DNA of 64,000 bases from Bufo bufo (taxonomy: Eukaryota > Chordata > Amphibia > Anura > Bufonidae). The position numbers and the translations under genes are program-made. The stretch spans positions 110,132,465 through 110,196,464 of the forward strand of contig NC_053392.1 in the NCBI RefSeq assembly GCF_905171765.1, read 5' to 3'. The notes under the pieces are model-generated. The model saw only the letters and a program-made list of their open reading frames with translations. It ran no database searches and was not told where the DNA came from. Shown here one piece after another: positions 42,241-53,716 of the stretch. Each line of letters opens with the position of its first letter. Position 1 is the first letter of the stretch.

Positions 42241-43092
42241 ATGGGAAAGAAAGGCGATTTAAGCAATTTTAAGCGTGGCATGGTTGTTGGTGCCAGACGG
42301 GCCGGTCGGAGTATTTCACAATCTGCTCAGTTACTGGGATTTTCACGCATAACCATTTCTAGGGTTTACAAAGAATGGTGTGAAAAGGGAAAAACATCCA
42401 GTATGTGGCAGTCCTGTGGGCAAAAATGCCTTGTGGATGCTAGAGGTCAGAGGAGAATGGGTTGACTGATTCAAGCTGATAGAAGAGCAACGTTGACTGA
42501 AATAACCACTCGTTACAACCGAGGTATGCAGCAAAGCATTTGTGAAGCCACAACACGCACAACCTTGAGGCGGATGGGCTACAACAGCAGAAGACCCCAC
42601 CGGGTACCACTCATCTCCACTACAAATAGGAAAAAGAGGCTACAATTTGCACGAGCTCACCAAAATTGGACTGTTGAAGACTGGAAAAATGTTGCCTGGT
42701 CTGATGAGTCTCGATTTCTGTTGAGACATTCAAATGGTAGAGTCCGAATTTGGTGCAAACAGAATGAGAACATATATCCATCCTCTGATGGCTACTTCCA
42801 GCAGGATAATGCACCATCTCACAAAGCTCAAATCATTTCAAATTGGTTTCTTGAACATGACAATGAGTTCACTGTACTAAAATGGCCCCCACAGTCACCA
42901 GATCTCAACCCAATAGAGCATCTTTGGGATGTGGTGGAACGGGAGCTTCGTGCCCTGGATGTGCATCCCTCAAATCTCCATCAACTGCAAGATGCTATCC
43001 TATCAATATGGGCCAACATTTCTAAAGAATGCTATCAGCACCTTGTTGAATCAATGCCACGTAGAATTAAAGGGCTTCTGTCACCCCACTAA
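42241..43092 (+). pseudogene. Tc1-3 transposase (DD36E), interrupted
   Basis: 42241-42465 is the DNA-binding part (DLSNFKRGMVVGARRAGRSI, then ISRVYKEWCEKGK). It ends at an in-frame TGA, and the same frame continues to 43092. The catalytic part keeps VAWSDESRFLLR (first Asp), YFQQDNAPSHKAQ (second Asp) and DLNPIEHLWDVVERE (Glu). I count 36 residues between the last two, hence DD36E, a spacing reported for the Incomer family. About 45 residues normally present between the CKQNEN region and YPSSDGYFQQD are missing in frame. The last codons are displaced by the foldback element at 43071, and the residual C-terminus (VLKAKGGPTLY-like) lies after 43773. Non-functional. Confidence 0.85.
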
Positions 43093-43769
43093 ACTTTTTT
43101 TTTTTTGCTTACTTATAATCCCCACACTGCGATTTATGCCTACATAATCAAATTAATCATTTTGGTCCTGTAGATTTTGTTTAAAACATGCTTTTAAAAT
43201 ATGCTAATTACCTTGCTACCAGCAAGTAGGGCGGCTACTTGCTGGTAGCAGCCGCATCCACCGATCATAAAGACGCCCCCTCCGCATTGTGATTGACAGG
43301 GCCAGGGAACGGAATCGTTCTCTGCTGGCCCTGCCTGTTAGGCGGCCGCTCGCTCGCCGCTCCATCCTCAATGCGCCTGCGCCGATGACATCACATCTAC
43401 ACCCGGCGCAGGCGCATTGAGGATGGAGCGGCCGCCTCTCAGTGCGCCTGCGCCGATTGAAGACAGGTACGGCCGCGGCGCAGGCGCCAGATTTTGAATG
43501 CTAACAGGCAGGGCCAGCAGAGAACGATTCTGTTCCCTGGCCCTGTCAATCACAATGCGGAGGGGGCGTCTTTAGGATCGGAGAATGCGGCTGCTACCAG
43601 CAAGTAGCCGCCCTACTTGCTGGTAGCAAGGTAATTTGCATATTTTAAAAGCATGTTTTAAACAAAATCTACAGGACCAAAATGATTAATTTGATTATGT
43701 AGGCATAAATCGCAGTGTGGGGATAATAAGTAAGCAAAAAAAAAGGTTTAGTGGGGTAACAGAAGCCCT
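43071..43769. mobile_element. 699-bp foldback element with TTAA duplication
   Basis: It begins agggcttctgtcaccccac and ends with the near inverse. Arms of roughly 300 bp match almost throughout (gcttacttataatccccaca, tgctaccagcaagtag, gccagggaacgga). TTAA flanks both sides (43067-43070 and 43770-43773). The centre is CpG-rich with gcgcctgcgcc repeats. No ORF is supported. Confidence 0.88.
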
Positions 43770-43847
43770 TTAAGGCAGTTCTGAAGGCAAAAGGGGGTCC
43801 AACACTGTATTAGTATGGTGTTCCTAATAATTCTTTAGGTGAGTGTA

Positions 43848-44165
43848 TATCTCCTTGAGAAGCCAATTTGACCATAAAGGGTTAATTCAACCTGTAATCT
43901 AAACTCTGTCCTGTCACTTCTCTTATCTCTCTGCTCTGCTATCAGTAAACCTTTCTGGGATATATTGTTTCACATGCGGGTGTCAGGGAGCCGCTATCTA
44001 ATAGCGGGAGACTCCCTGAACCTCCGGGAGACTTGAGATCCCTTGGTTCATTCAACTTTGGGTTGCCCCGCAATATAATGGTAAAATGAAAATAAAAAAA
44101 GGATTGAATGAGGAAGTGCCCTGGAGTACAATAATATATGGTTAAGGGGAGGTAGTTATAAATGT
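43848..44165. other. Junction region: left end of hAT-D not identified
   Basis: It contains a short inverted repeat, gggagccgctatctaatagcggg (about 43987-44009). hAT-D must end here, but no terminal TAGAGATGAGCG or gatatgga flank is visible, so its 3' end is probably deleted. Confidence 0.4.
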
Positions 44166-47100
44166 CTAATCTGCACAAGGGATGGACAGGTCCTGTGGGA
44201 TCCATGCCTGGTTCATTTTTATGAACGTCAGCTTGTCCACATTGGCTGTAGACAGGCGGCTGCGTTTGTCTGTAATGACGCTCCCTGCCGTGCTAAATAC
44301 ACGTTCAGACAAAACGCTGGCCGCCGGGCAGGCCAGCACCTCCAAGGCATAAAAGGCTAGCTCTGGCTATGTGGACAATTTGGAGACCCAGAAGTCGAAT
44401 GGGGCCGAACCATCAGTCAGTACGTGGAGGGGTGTGCACACGTACTGTTCCACCATGTTAGTGAAATGTTGCCTCCTGCTAACACGTTCCGTATCAGGTG
44501 GTGGTGCAGTTAGCTGTGGCGTGGTGACAAAACTTTTCCACATCTCTGCCATGCTAACCCTGCCCTCAGAGGAGCTGGCCGTGACACAGCTGCGTTGGCG
44601 ACCTCTTGCTCCTCCTCTGCCTTCGCCTTGGGCTTCCACTTGTTCCCCTGTGACATTTGGGAATGCTCTCAGTAGCGCGTCTACCAATGTGCGCTTGTAC
44701 TCGCGCATCTTCCTATCACGCTCCAGTGCAGGAAGTAAGGTGGGCACATTGTCTTTGTACCGTGGATCCAGCAGGGTGGCAACCCAGTAGTCCGCACACG
44801 TTAAAATGTGGGCAACTCTGCTGTCGTTGCGCAGGCACTGCAGCATGTAGTCGCTCATGTGTGCCAGGCTGCCCAGAGGTAAGGACAAGCTGTCCTCTGT
44901 GGGAGGCGTATCGTCATCGTCCTGCGTTTCCCCCCAGCCACGCACCCGTGATGGGCCCGAGCTGCGTTGGGTGCCACCCCGCTGTGAACATGCTTCATCC
45001 TCATCCTCCTCCAGCTCCTCCTCATCCTCGTCCTCCACATCCTCTAGTAGTGGGCCCTGGCTGGCCACATTTGTACCTGGCCTCTGCTGTTGCAAAAAAC
45101 CTCCCTCTAAGTCACTTTGAAGAGACTGGCCTGAAAGTGCTAAAAATGACCCCTCTTCCTCCTCCTCCTCCTGGGCCACCTCCTCTTCCATCATCGCCCT
45201 AAGTGTTTTCTCAAGGAGACATAGAAGTGGTATTGTAACGCTGATAACGGCGTCATCGCCACTGGCCATGTTGGTGGAGTACTCGAAACAGCGCAACAGG
45301 GCACACAGGTCTTGCATGGAGGCTCAGTCATTGGTGGTGCAGTGGTGCTGTTCCGCAGTGTGACTGACCCGTGTGTGCTGCAGCTGAAACTCCACTATGG
45401 CCTGCTGCTGCTCGCACAGTCTGTCCAGCATGTGCAAGGTGGAGTTCCACCTGGTGGGTACGTCGCATATGAGGCAGTGAGCGGGAAGGCCGAAGTTACG
45501 CTGTAGCGCAGACAGGCGAGCAGCGGCAGGATGTGAACGCCGGAAGCGCGCACAGACGGCCCGCACTTTATGCAGCAGCTCTGACATGTCGGGGTAGTTG
45601 TAAATGAACTTCTGCACCACCAAATTCAGCACATGCGCCAGGCAAGGGATGTGCGTCAAACCGGCTAGTCCCAGAGCTGCAACGAGATTTCGCCCATTAT
45701 CGCACACCACCAGGCCGGGCTTGAGGCTCACCGGCAGCAACCACTCGTCGGTCTGTTGTTCAATACCCCGCTACAACTCCTGCGCGGTGTGGGGCCTGTC
45801 CCCCAAACATATGAGTTTCAGAATGGCCTGCTGATGTTTACCCCTGGCTGTGCTGAAGTTGGTGGTGAAGGTGTGTGGCTGACTGGATGAGCAGGTGGAA
45901 GAAGAGGAGGAGGAAGCCGAGTAGGAGGAGGAGGCGACAGGAGACAAAGAATGTTGCCCTGCGATCCTTGGCGGCGGAAGTACGTGCGCCAAACAGCTCT
46001 CCGCCTGGGGCCCAGCCACCACTACATTTACCCAGTGTGCAGTTAGGGAGATATAGCGTCCCTGGCCGTGCTTACTGGTCCACGTATCTGTGGTTAGGTG
46101 GACCTTGCCACAGATGGCGATGTGCAGTGCACACTTGATTTTATCGGATACTTGGTTGTGCAGGGAAGGCACGGCTCGCTTGGAGAAGTAGTGTCGGCTG
46201 GGAACAACATACTGTGGGACAGCAAGCGACATGAGCTGTTTGAAGCTGTCTGTGTCCACCAGCCTGAATGACAGCATTTCATAGGCCAGTAGTTTAGAAA
46301 TGCTGGCATTCAGGGCCAGGGATCGAGGGTGGCTAGGTGGGAATTTACGCTTTCTCTCAAATGTTTGTGAGATGGAGAGCTGAACGCTGCCGTGTGACAT
46401 GGTTGAGATGCTTGGTGACGGAGGTGGTGGTGTTGGTGGTACATCCTCTGTTTGCTGGGCGGCAGGTGCCAACGTTCCTCCAGAGGCGGAGGAAGAGGCC
46501 GAGGCGGCAGCAGCAGAAGAGGTAGCAGGGGGAGCCTGAGTGAGTTCCTTGTTTTTAAGGTGTTTACTCCACTGCTGTTCATGCTTTGCATGCAGGTTCC
46601 TGGTCATGCAGGTTGTGCTAAGGTTCAGAACGTTAATGCCTCGCTTCAGGCTCTGATGGCACAGCGTGCAAACCACTCGGGTCTTGTCATCAGCACATTG
46701 TTTGAAGAACTGCCACGCCAGGGAACTCCTTGAAGCTGCATTTGGGGTGCTCGGTCCCATATGGCGGTGGCCAGTAGCAGACGGACTCTCTTGGCGGCGG
46801 GTGTTCTGCTTTTGCCCACTGCTCCCTCTTTTGCTACGCTGTTGGCTCCGTCTCACCACTGCCTCTTCCTCCGAAATCTGAAAGTCAGTGGCACTACCTT
46901 CATTCCATGTGGGGTCTAGGACCTCATCGTCCCCTGCATTGTCTTCCACCCAGTCTTCCTCCCTGACCTCCTGTTCAGTCTGCACACTGCAGAAAGACGC
47001 AGCAGTTGGCACCTGTGTTTCGTCATCATCAGAGACATGCTGAGGTGGTATTCCCATGTCCTCATCATCAGGAAACATAAGTGGTTGTGCGTCAATGCAT

Positions 47101-47554
47101 TCTATGTCTTCCACCGCTGGGGAAGGGCTAGGTGGATGCCCTTGGGAAACCCTGCCAGCAGAGTCTTCAAACAGCATAAGAGACTGCTGCATAACTTGAG
47201 GCTCAGACAGTTTCCCTGATATGCATGGGGGTGATGTGACAGACTGATGGGCTTGGTTTTCAGTGCACTTTCTGCAGAAGACTGGGTGGGAGATAATGTG
47301 AACGTGCTGAATCCACTGTCGGCCACCCAATTGACTAATGCCTGTACCTGCTCAGGCCTTACCATCCTTAGAACGGCATTGGGCCCCACCAAATATCGCT
47401 GTAAATTCTGGCGGCTACTGGGACCTGAGGTAGTTGGTTCATTAGGACGTGTGGCTGTGGCAGAACGGCCACGTCCTCTCCCAGCACCAGAGGGTCCACT
47501 AACAGCACCACGACCATGTCCGCGTCCGCGTCCCTTACTAGATGTTTTCCTCAT
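44166..47554 (-). pseudogene. hAT-D transposase, near full length with nonsense codons
   Basis: The best-preserved of the hAT-A/B/D type. It starts MRKTSSKGRGRGHGRGAV, with QNLQRYLVGPNAVLRMV. One frameshift lies near 47.25-47.29 kb. One frame then runs to the natural stop at 44166-44168, interrupted only by TAG at 45771-45773, TGA at 45324-45326 and TAG at 44367-44369. Domains in order: BED zinc finger (VVCTLCHQSLKRG with HAKH, about 46680-46590), LTTDTWTSKHGQGRY (catalytic Asp, about 46070), VVCDNGRNLVAAL, TRWNSTLHMLDRLCEQQQA, an Asp/Glu-rich insert, and the C-terminal FWVSKLST / SERVFSTAG dimerisation region ending MNQAWIPQ. Each stop falls where hAT-B has Trp. Not translatable as one protein. 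Confidence 0.88.
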
Positions 47555-47680
47555 TGTTACCGTTCACCACAATAAGAAAAAAAATTTTGGGCTCAATGTA
47601 TTGAATTCAAATTCAGGCCTTTTTTTACAGGCACCTAACACTATCTAGCTATCTACTTAGGTACCGTATTACACTAATAC

Positions 47681-48245
47681 AGGCACAGCAGTAACCACAG
47701 ATTTAGCTAAATTTAAATTGTAGGCCTATTATTTAGGCGGTGGATGACAGGTATACGTTTAGGGACAGAATTAGACTTGGTGATGCACGGTAGCGTTTGA
47801 AGTTATTGAGGATGACCCTATCTGCACCTTCAATCTAATATACCCTTTTATGGATAGATTTAAACTTGGCCTGATACAGCAGAAAATAATTATTTATGGA
47901 ATTGCTAAGTTGGAAATTGTATTCAACCCAGAACAAAAACTGTGCTTTGGCAGACACTAAATAACTTTGCCAGGCACAGCAGTAACCACAGATTTAGCTG
48001 AGTATAAATTGGAGGCCTAGTATTTTGGTGGTGGATGACAGGTATACGTTTACGGACAGAATTAGACTTGGAAATGCACGGTAGCGTGTGAAGTTATTGA
48101 GGATGACCCTATCAGCACCTTCAATCTAATATACCCTTTTATGGATAGATTTAAACTTGGCCTGATACAGCAGAAAACAATTATTTAGGGAATTGCTAAG
48201 TTGGGAATTGTATTTAACCCAGAACAAAAACTGTGCTTTGGCAGA
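47681..48245. repeat. 291-bp tandem duplication in the hAT-D 5' region
   Basis: Two units starting aggcacagcagtaaccacag at 47681 and 47972, each with aggtatacgttta and tgaggatgaccctatc. Non-coding, about 5 percent different by eye. Confidence 0.8.
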
Positions 48246-48839
48246 CAGCAGACAGTATTACAATTGGCTAGCCACAGCTGAAACACCAGATTTAGGGTAC
48301 TGCTATTTTGGCAATTGTATTTTACCCCTCAATAAAATAGCAAGCACAGCCAAGCCCCTGCTGTAGGATATAGCAAAAAAAAACCACACTATTGATGGTT
48401 AAAAATGGACTTGGTGGCAGCTTGTGCTGGCGCACCACAAGACACAAAATGGCCGCCGATCACCCCAGAAAAAAGTGACTGAAAAATGCTCTGGGCAGCC
48501 TTAAAACAGTGAGCAATTGAATTGCAGAGGTTGTATGATACACAGCTGTACATCGATCACTTCAGTAAGTAAATCCCTGCCTAATCTGGCCCTAACAGCA
48601 GCAGCTGCATCCTATCCCTACACTGATCAGAGCAGAGTGACGTGCGGCGCTACGTGACTCCAGCTTAAATAGAGGCTGGGTCACATGCTGCACTGGCCAA
48701 TCACAGCCATGCCAATAGTAGGCATGGCTGTGATGTCCTCTTGGGGCAAGTAGTATGAAGCTTGTTGATTGGCTGCTTTGCAGCCTTTCAAAAAGCGCCA
48801 AGAAAGCACCGAATACCGAACCCGAACCGAAAATATACA
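48246..48839. other. hAT-D 5' terminal region
   Basis: Non-coding transposon DNA with similarity to 28640-29080 of hAT-B (gatcagagcagagtgacgtg, tggccaatcacagcc). No gene. Confidence 0.6.
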
Positions 48840-48860
48840 GTTCGGGTTCGCTCATCTCTA

Positions 48861-49503
48861 GATATGGATCCCGGACTGTAATACAGTTCAATTCCCGGAA
48901 ATCCAAACACGGTCTCAGTGATCCATCTTTTTTCTTCACGAAGAACAAACCTACTGCCACTGGAGACTTAGATAGTCTAATATGACCCTTTGCCAAACTC
49001 TCGGCGACATACTTTCGCATGACCTCTCTTTCGGGTTGAGAGAGGTTGTAAAGCCGAGACTTTGGCAACTTAGCCCCAGGAATGAGATTAACTGGACAAT
49101 CATAGTCTCAATGAGGGGGCAATTCCTGAGCCCCACCCTCCGAAAAGACATCCGCAAAATCCGAGAGATACTGAGGTAAAGCCGTAATGGACACACCAGA
49201 GATAGATGTGCCAAGACAATTATCCGAACAAAACTGGCTCCAACCGATGATTTGTTTCGCTTGCCAGTCTATAATTGGGTTATGTCTAGTCAACCATGGC
49301 AACCCCAAAACTATAGGAGCTGGCAAATCCTTCATGACAAAACAAGAAATAATTTCAGCATGTGAATCACCCACCCTTAAGTGAATACCATGAACAATCT
49401 GAGTAAGGCTCCTTTGAGAAAGAGGGGAAGAATCAATTGCAAAAACACTAATCTCGTTCTCTAACGTGCAAATACTTAGTCCCAGGCCTTGAAGAAAACA
49501 CAT
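48861..49503 (-). pseudogene. Gypsy-2 protease and start of reverse transcriptase
   Basis: Two segments in the same frame, separated by a stop at 49108-49110. The first is the C-terminal part of the protease and linker (DLPAPIVLGLPWLTRHNPI, DWQAKQIIGW, LSDFADVFSEGGAQELPPH). The D-[ST]-G active-site motif is not visible and seems deleted near 49480-49510. The second starts RT (LPKSRLYNLSQPE-like, FFVKKKDGSLRPCLDFREL) and ends at CITVRDPY, where hAT-D begins. The YxDD box is therefore absent. Non-functional. Confidence 0.82.
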
Positions 49504-50494
49504 TTTTTGACTCTAGAGCCACCATAGCTGAAAGGAGAAAACGGGAACTGCAGGTAGCTTGCATACCTGTCTGCTCCACCACACCATTCATACTACCAAG
49601 TGTGAGGGAAGTTTTTTTTTCTTTTTTCTTTTTCTCTTCCACCTGTGATTTAACATAAGGACAAGAAAAAATAAAATGACCCCTCTTTCCACAATAGTAA
49701 CATAGATTGTGGACTTTTCTAAAGTCTCTACTATCAGAATGGCAAGATATCTGACCTAACTGCATGGGTTCCTCCCCTACCCCAGAGTTATAAGTAATAT
49801 CACCCCGGGCAGTAGGAGAAACAAAACCACACGCAGGAGGGATCCCCTGCACGGAGGGACCCTTACACCTCTCTCTGATACGTCTATCCAACCGTATAGC
49901 CAAAGACATTGCATTCTCTAAAGTATCCGGATACTCATGAAAAGCCAGGGCATCCTTCAACCTTTCAGATAACCCCTGACAAAACTGACTACGTAACGCG
50001 GGGTCGTTCCACCCCGACTCAGTAGCCCACCTCCTAAACTCTGTGCAGTAACCCTCTGCAGTATGTTTACCCTGTAGTAAGTTACGCAATTTCGATTCTG
50101 CCATCAAAACCCGATCTGGGTCATCGTAAATCAATCCCAGGGCTTGGAAAAATTCCTCCACCGACCGGAGAGCCAGAGAATCGGGCGGCAGAGAAAAAGC
50201 CCAGGATTGAGCGTCCCCTTTAAGCAAAGACATAATGATACCAACCCTCTGATCTTCATTACCTGACGAAAATGGACGCAGTCGAAAGTACAATTTGCAT
50301 GACTCTTTAAAGCGGAAAAAATCATCCGTACCCTCTGTAAATCTCTCGGGAAGAGAGACTTTAGGCTCCCCACCAATTTGACCTGTACCTGATGCCAGAA
50401 CCCTCTGACACTGTGCGACCGAACCACGCAGATCCGCAACCTCTAGGGATAAACCCTGCATGCGGTCACCCAGTTCATCAATTGACGCCATCAC
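49448..50494 (-). CDS. Gypsy-2 gag-like protein (retrotransposon gag with zinc knuckle)
   Basis: Open 348-codon frame that would encode the particle structural protein of the retrotransposon. The N-terminus has a coiled-coil-like stretch (MMASIDELGDRMQGLSLEVA). The central part matches the retrotransposon gag domain (FRFKESCKLYFRLRPFSSG, DAQSWAFSLPPDS, LMAESKLRNLLQGKHTAEGY, YCTEFRRWATESGW). A CCHC zinc knuckle, CYYCGKRGHFIFSC, lies near residues 264-277. The last ~30 residues run into the protease region and look frame-shifted. Belonging to a truncated element, it is a remnant even though it is open. Confidence 0.8.
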   Translation of the reverse strand: MMASIDELGDRMQGLSLEVADLRGSVAQCQRVLASGTGQIGGEPKVSLPERFTEGTDDFFRFKESCKLYFRLRPFSSGNEDQRVGIIMSLLKGDAQSWAFSLPPDSLALRSVEEFFQALGLIYDDPDRVLMAESKLRNLLQGKHTAEGYCTEFRRWATESGWNDPALRSQFCQGLSERLKDALAFHEYPDTLENAMSLAIRLDRRIRERCKGPSVQGIPPACGFVSPTARGDITYNSGVGEEPMQLGQISCHSDSRDFRKVHNLCYYCGKRGHFIFSCPYVKSQVEEKKKKEKKTSLTLGSMNGVVEQTGMQATCSSRFLLSAMVALESKNVFSSRPGTKYLHVRERD

Positions 50495-50536
50495 AAAAGC
50501 GCTGAGTGATGGCAGTCACAGTATGGCAGATTATAA

Positions 50537-51037
50537 TGTCACGGCGGGCGTGCACTCAGTATAACAGATAACGCACCAACCAGGCTCTGGGCGAGAGAGA
50601 GGGGAAGGGTCACCTCCTAGCTAATCCCTGAGCTCTTTCCCTGCACTGCTCAGCCTACCTACAGACCTTTAAGGTAGGTATGAGGTGTCCCCGTGCCTGG
50701 GCTGACAAAACCCTGAATTCCCTGAGATGGTGAAGTGGGGAAATAGGAGCAGCCTGCTCGCACAGAACCTGGATGGGATTGATGACACAAAACAACCAAA
50801 CTTGAAATAACACTTATCTTCCTGAGCTGGAACAGACAGCCAACCTTCCTTCCTAGCTTCTAAGACCACAATGATGAGTATAATCCGCTCAGAGCACTGG
50901 GCTGGTATACTATTTAAACTAATAACCCCACCCAGTGCACTTGATGAGAGACGGATCCAGCACGGCTCCAAAACAAACACTTAACTTGTGCTGCTATCCT
51001 GGCCGACCTCCGCACATCGTCAGAGTGGGGCATGACA
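50537..51037 (-). repeat. Gypsy-2 5' LTR
   Basis: 501 bp between tgtcacggcggg and ggggcatgaca, TG...CA ends. It lies 43 bp upstream of gag. The TGTCACG terminus is the same as in the two solo LTRs. Confidence 0.78.
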
Positions 51038-51558
51038 GTATTATGCCAAGAAAAAAGCAGCTAAGTAAAGAAAAACGAGTGGCCATCATTAGTTTAAGAA
51101 ATGAAGGTCAGTCAGTCAGCCAAAAAATTGGGAAAACTTTGAAAGTAAGGGCTATTTAACCATGAAGGAGAGTGATGAAGTGCTGCGCCAGATGACCTGG
51201 CCTCCACAGTCACCGGACCTGAACCCAATCGAGATGGTTTTGGGTGAGCTGGACCGCAGAGTGAAGGCAACAGGGCCAACAAGTGCTAAGCATCTCTGGG
51301 AACTCCTTCAAGACTGTTGGAAGACCATTTCAGGGGACTACCTCTTGATGCTCATCAAACGAATGCCAAGGCAGTAATCAAAGCAAAAGGTGGCTACTTT
51401 GAAGAACCTAGAATATGACATATTTTCAGTTGTTTCACACTTGTTTGTTATGTATATAATTCCACATGTGTTAATTCATAGTTTTGATGCCTTTATAGTC
51501 ATGAAAATAAAGAAAACTCTTTGAATGAGAAGGTGTGTCCAAACTTTTGGTCTGTACT
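51038..51558 (+). mobile_element. Tc1-4 deletion derivative
   Basis: The left part reads MPRKKQLSKEKRVAIISLRN (51042-51110), the start of a Tc1 transposase. It jumps near 51150 to the catalytic end ([16 protein letters not shown], then KTISGDYLLMLIKRMPR). The right terminus ttttggtctgtactg/ta (51544-51560) is intact. The left inverted repeat is missing where the Gypsy-2 LTR begins. It is a heavily deleted, non-coding derivative. Confidence 0.8.
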
Positions 51559-51560
51559 GT

Positions 51561-53681
51561 ATATATATCTGCGATGCGATGTCAGCCGTTTAACCCTTTC
51601 CATACCGCGGTCCGTACAGACCGCGGTATGGAAAAGGTTAACAGCTCAGGGAGCTCCCTCCCTCTCCCATCGGGGGAGCTGCTGTGCCTTTTCTGCCCCC
51701 CGATGGAGAGGGAGAGAGCCCCCAGACAGCCCCCCGACAGCCCCGTCCTTACCCTTCCCCGTCTGCGCAGTTCTGACCACTACTGAGCAGACGGGGAAGG
51801 TTCCCATGGCAACAGGACGCTGTTCCCATGGAAACTGTACTGTATTATACAGACATCAGACCCACTGGATCTTCAAGAACCAAGTGGGTCTGGGTAAAAA
51901 AAAAAAGTGAAAATAAAGTAAAAATCAAAAAACACATTTATCACTGATTAAAAATGAAAAAAATAAAATTCCCTACACATGTTTGGTATCGCCGCATCCG
52001 TAACGACCTGATCTATAAAACGGTCATGTTACTTTACCCGAACGGTGAACGCCATAAAAATAAAAAATAAAAAACTATGATGAAATTGAAATTTTGCCCA
52101 CCTTACTTCCCAAAAAAGGTAATAAAAGCGATCAAAAAAGTCGTATGTACGCCAAAATTGTAACAATCAAACCGTCATCTCATCCCACAAAAATCATACA
52201 CTACCCAAGATAATCGCCCCAAAACTGAAAAAACTATGGCTCTTAGACTATGGAAACACTAAAACATGATTTTTTTTGTTTCAAAAATGAAATCATTGTG
52301 TAAAACTTACATAAATAAAATAAAAAGTATACATATTAGGTATCGCCACGTCCGTATTGACCGGCTCTATAAAAGTATCACATGACCTAACCCCTCAGAT
52401 GACCTTCGTAAAAAAATAAAAATAAAAACGATGTAAAAAAAGCAATTTTTTGTCATCTTATGTCACAAAAAGTGTAATAGCAAGCAATCAAAAACTAACA
52501 CTTTTTTTTCGTTTAAAAAATTAATTCATTGTGTAAAACTTACAAAAATAAAAAAAATTGTATACATATTAGGCATCGCCGCGTCCGTGACAACCTGCTC
52601 TATAAAATTACCACATGATCTAACCTGTCAGATGAATGTTGTAAATAACAAAAAAAAAACGGTGCCAAAAAAGCTATTTCTTGTTACCTTGCCGCACAAA
52701 AAGTGTAATAAAGAGCAACCAAAAATCATATGTACCCTAAACTAGTACCAACAAAACTGCCACCCTATCCCGTAGTTTCTAAAATGGGGTCACTTTTTTG
52801 GAGTTTCTACTCTAGGGGTGCATCAGGGGGGCTTCAAATGGGACATGGTGTCAAAAAAACCAGTCCAGCAAAATCTGCCTTCCAAAAACCGTATGGCATT
52901 CCTTTCCTTCTGCACCCTGCCGCGTGCCCGTACAGCGGTTTACGACCACATATAGGGTGTTTCTGTAAACTACAGAATCAGGGCCATAAATAATGAGTTT
53001 TGTTTGGCTTTTAACCCTTGCTTTGTAAATGGAAAAAATATATTAAAATGGAAAATCTGCCAAAAAAGTGAAATTTGGAAATTGTATCTCTATTTTCCAT
53101 TAAATCTTGTGCAACACCTAAAGGGTTAACATAGTTTGTCAAATCAGTTTTGAATACCTTGAGGGGTGTAGTTTCTTAGATGGGGGTCACTTTTTTGGAG
53201 TTTCTACTCTAGGGGTGCATCAGGGGGGCTTCAAATGGGACATGGTGTCAAAAAACCAGTCCAGCAAAATCTGGCTTCCAAAAACCATACGGCGCACCTT
53301 TCACTCTATGCCCTACTGTGTGCCCGTACAGTAGTTTACGGCCACATATGGGGTGTTTCTGTAAACGGCAGAGTCAGAGCAATAAAGATACAGTCTTGTT
53401 TGGCTGTTAACCCTTGCTTTGTTAGTTGAAAAAATGGGTTAAAATTGAAAATTAGGCACAAAAATGAATTTCTCAAATTTCATCCCCATTTGCCAATAAC
53501 TGTTGTGCAACACCTAAAGGGTTAACGAAGTTTGTAAAATCAGTTTTGAATACCTTGAGGGGTGTAGTTTATAGAATGGGGTCATTTTTGGGCGGTTTCT
53601 ATTATGTAAGCCTCACAAAGTGACTTCAGACCTGTAGTGGTCCCAAAAATTGGGTTTTTGTAAATTTCTGAAAGATTTCAC
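51561..53681 (+). mobile_element. TTAA element family, internal fragment (copy 2)
   Basis: Matches 23690-27180 of copy 1 without the LINE insert: hairpin array (51580-51710), ggtatcgccgc-tccgta repeats and two ~390-bp units. Both terminal repeats are missing. It is bounded by Tc1-4 and the Ngaro element. Confidence 0.85.
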
Positions 53682-53716
53682 CCTTTCCATACCGCGGTCC
53701 GTACGTTAACCGCAAG

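Larger units (their letters stand above)
42093..43845 (+). mobile_element. Tc1-3 element, DD36E, with foldback insertion
   Basis: It begins CACTCACCTAAAGAATTATT and ends with its inverse at 43826-43845, flanked by TA (42091-42092 and 43846-43847). It contains a damaged transposase gene and a 699-bp foldback element. Confidence 0.9.
44166..48860 (-). mobile_element. hAT-D transposon, 5' end intact, 3' end lost
   Basis: The right (5') end reads gttcgggttcgctcatctcta at 48840-48860, closely similar to the hAT-B right end. The Gypsy-2 RT gene starts at the next base, so hAT-D inserted into Gypsy-2. The transposase lies on the minus strand at 44166-47554. About 1.3 kb of 5' non-coding DNA with a tandem duplication follows to the terminus. 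Confidence 0.82.
48861..51037 (-). mobile_element. Gypsy-2, 5' half of a Ty3/Gypsy element truncated by hAT-D
   Basis: On the minus strand the order is 5' LTR (51037-50537), leader, gag, protease region, and the start of RT, which breaks off at the hAT-D terminus (48860/48861). The rest of pol and the 3' LTR are not found beyond hAT-D. Confidence 0.85.

Noticed and set aside
43942..44205. Short inverted repeat gggagccgctatctaatagcggg as the left terminus of hAT-D
   Set aside because: It does not match the hAT-D right end and no 8-bp flank pair is seen. Left as an unresolved junction.
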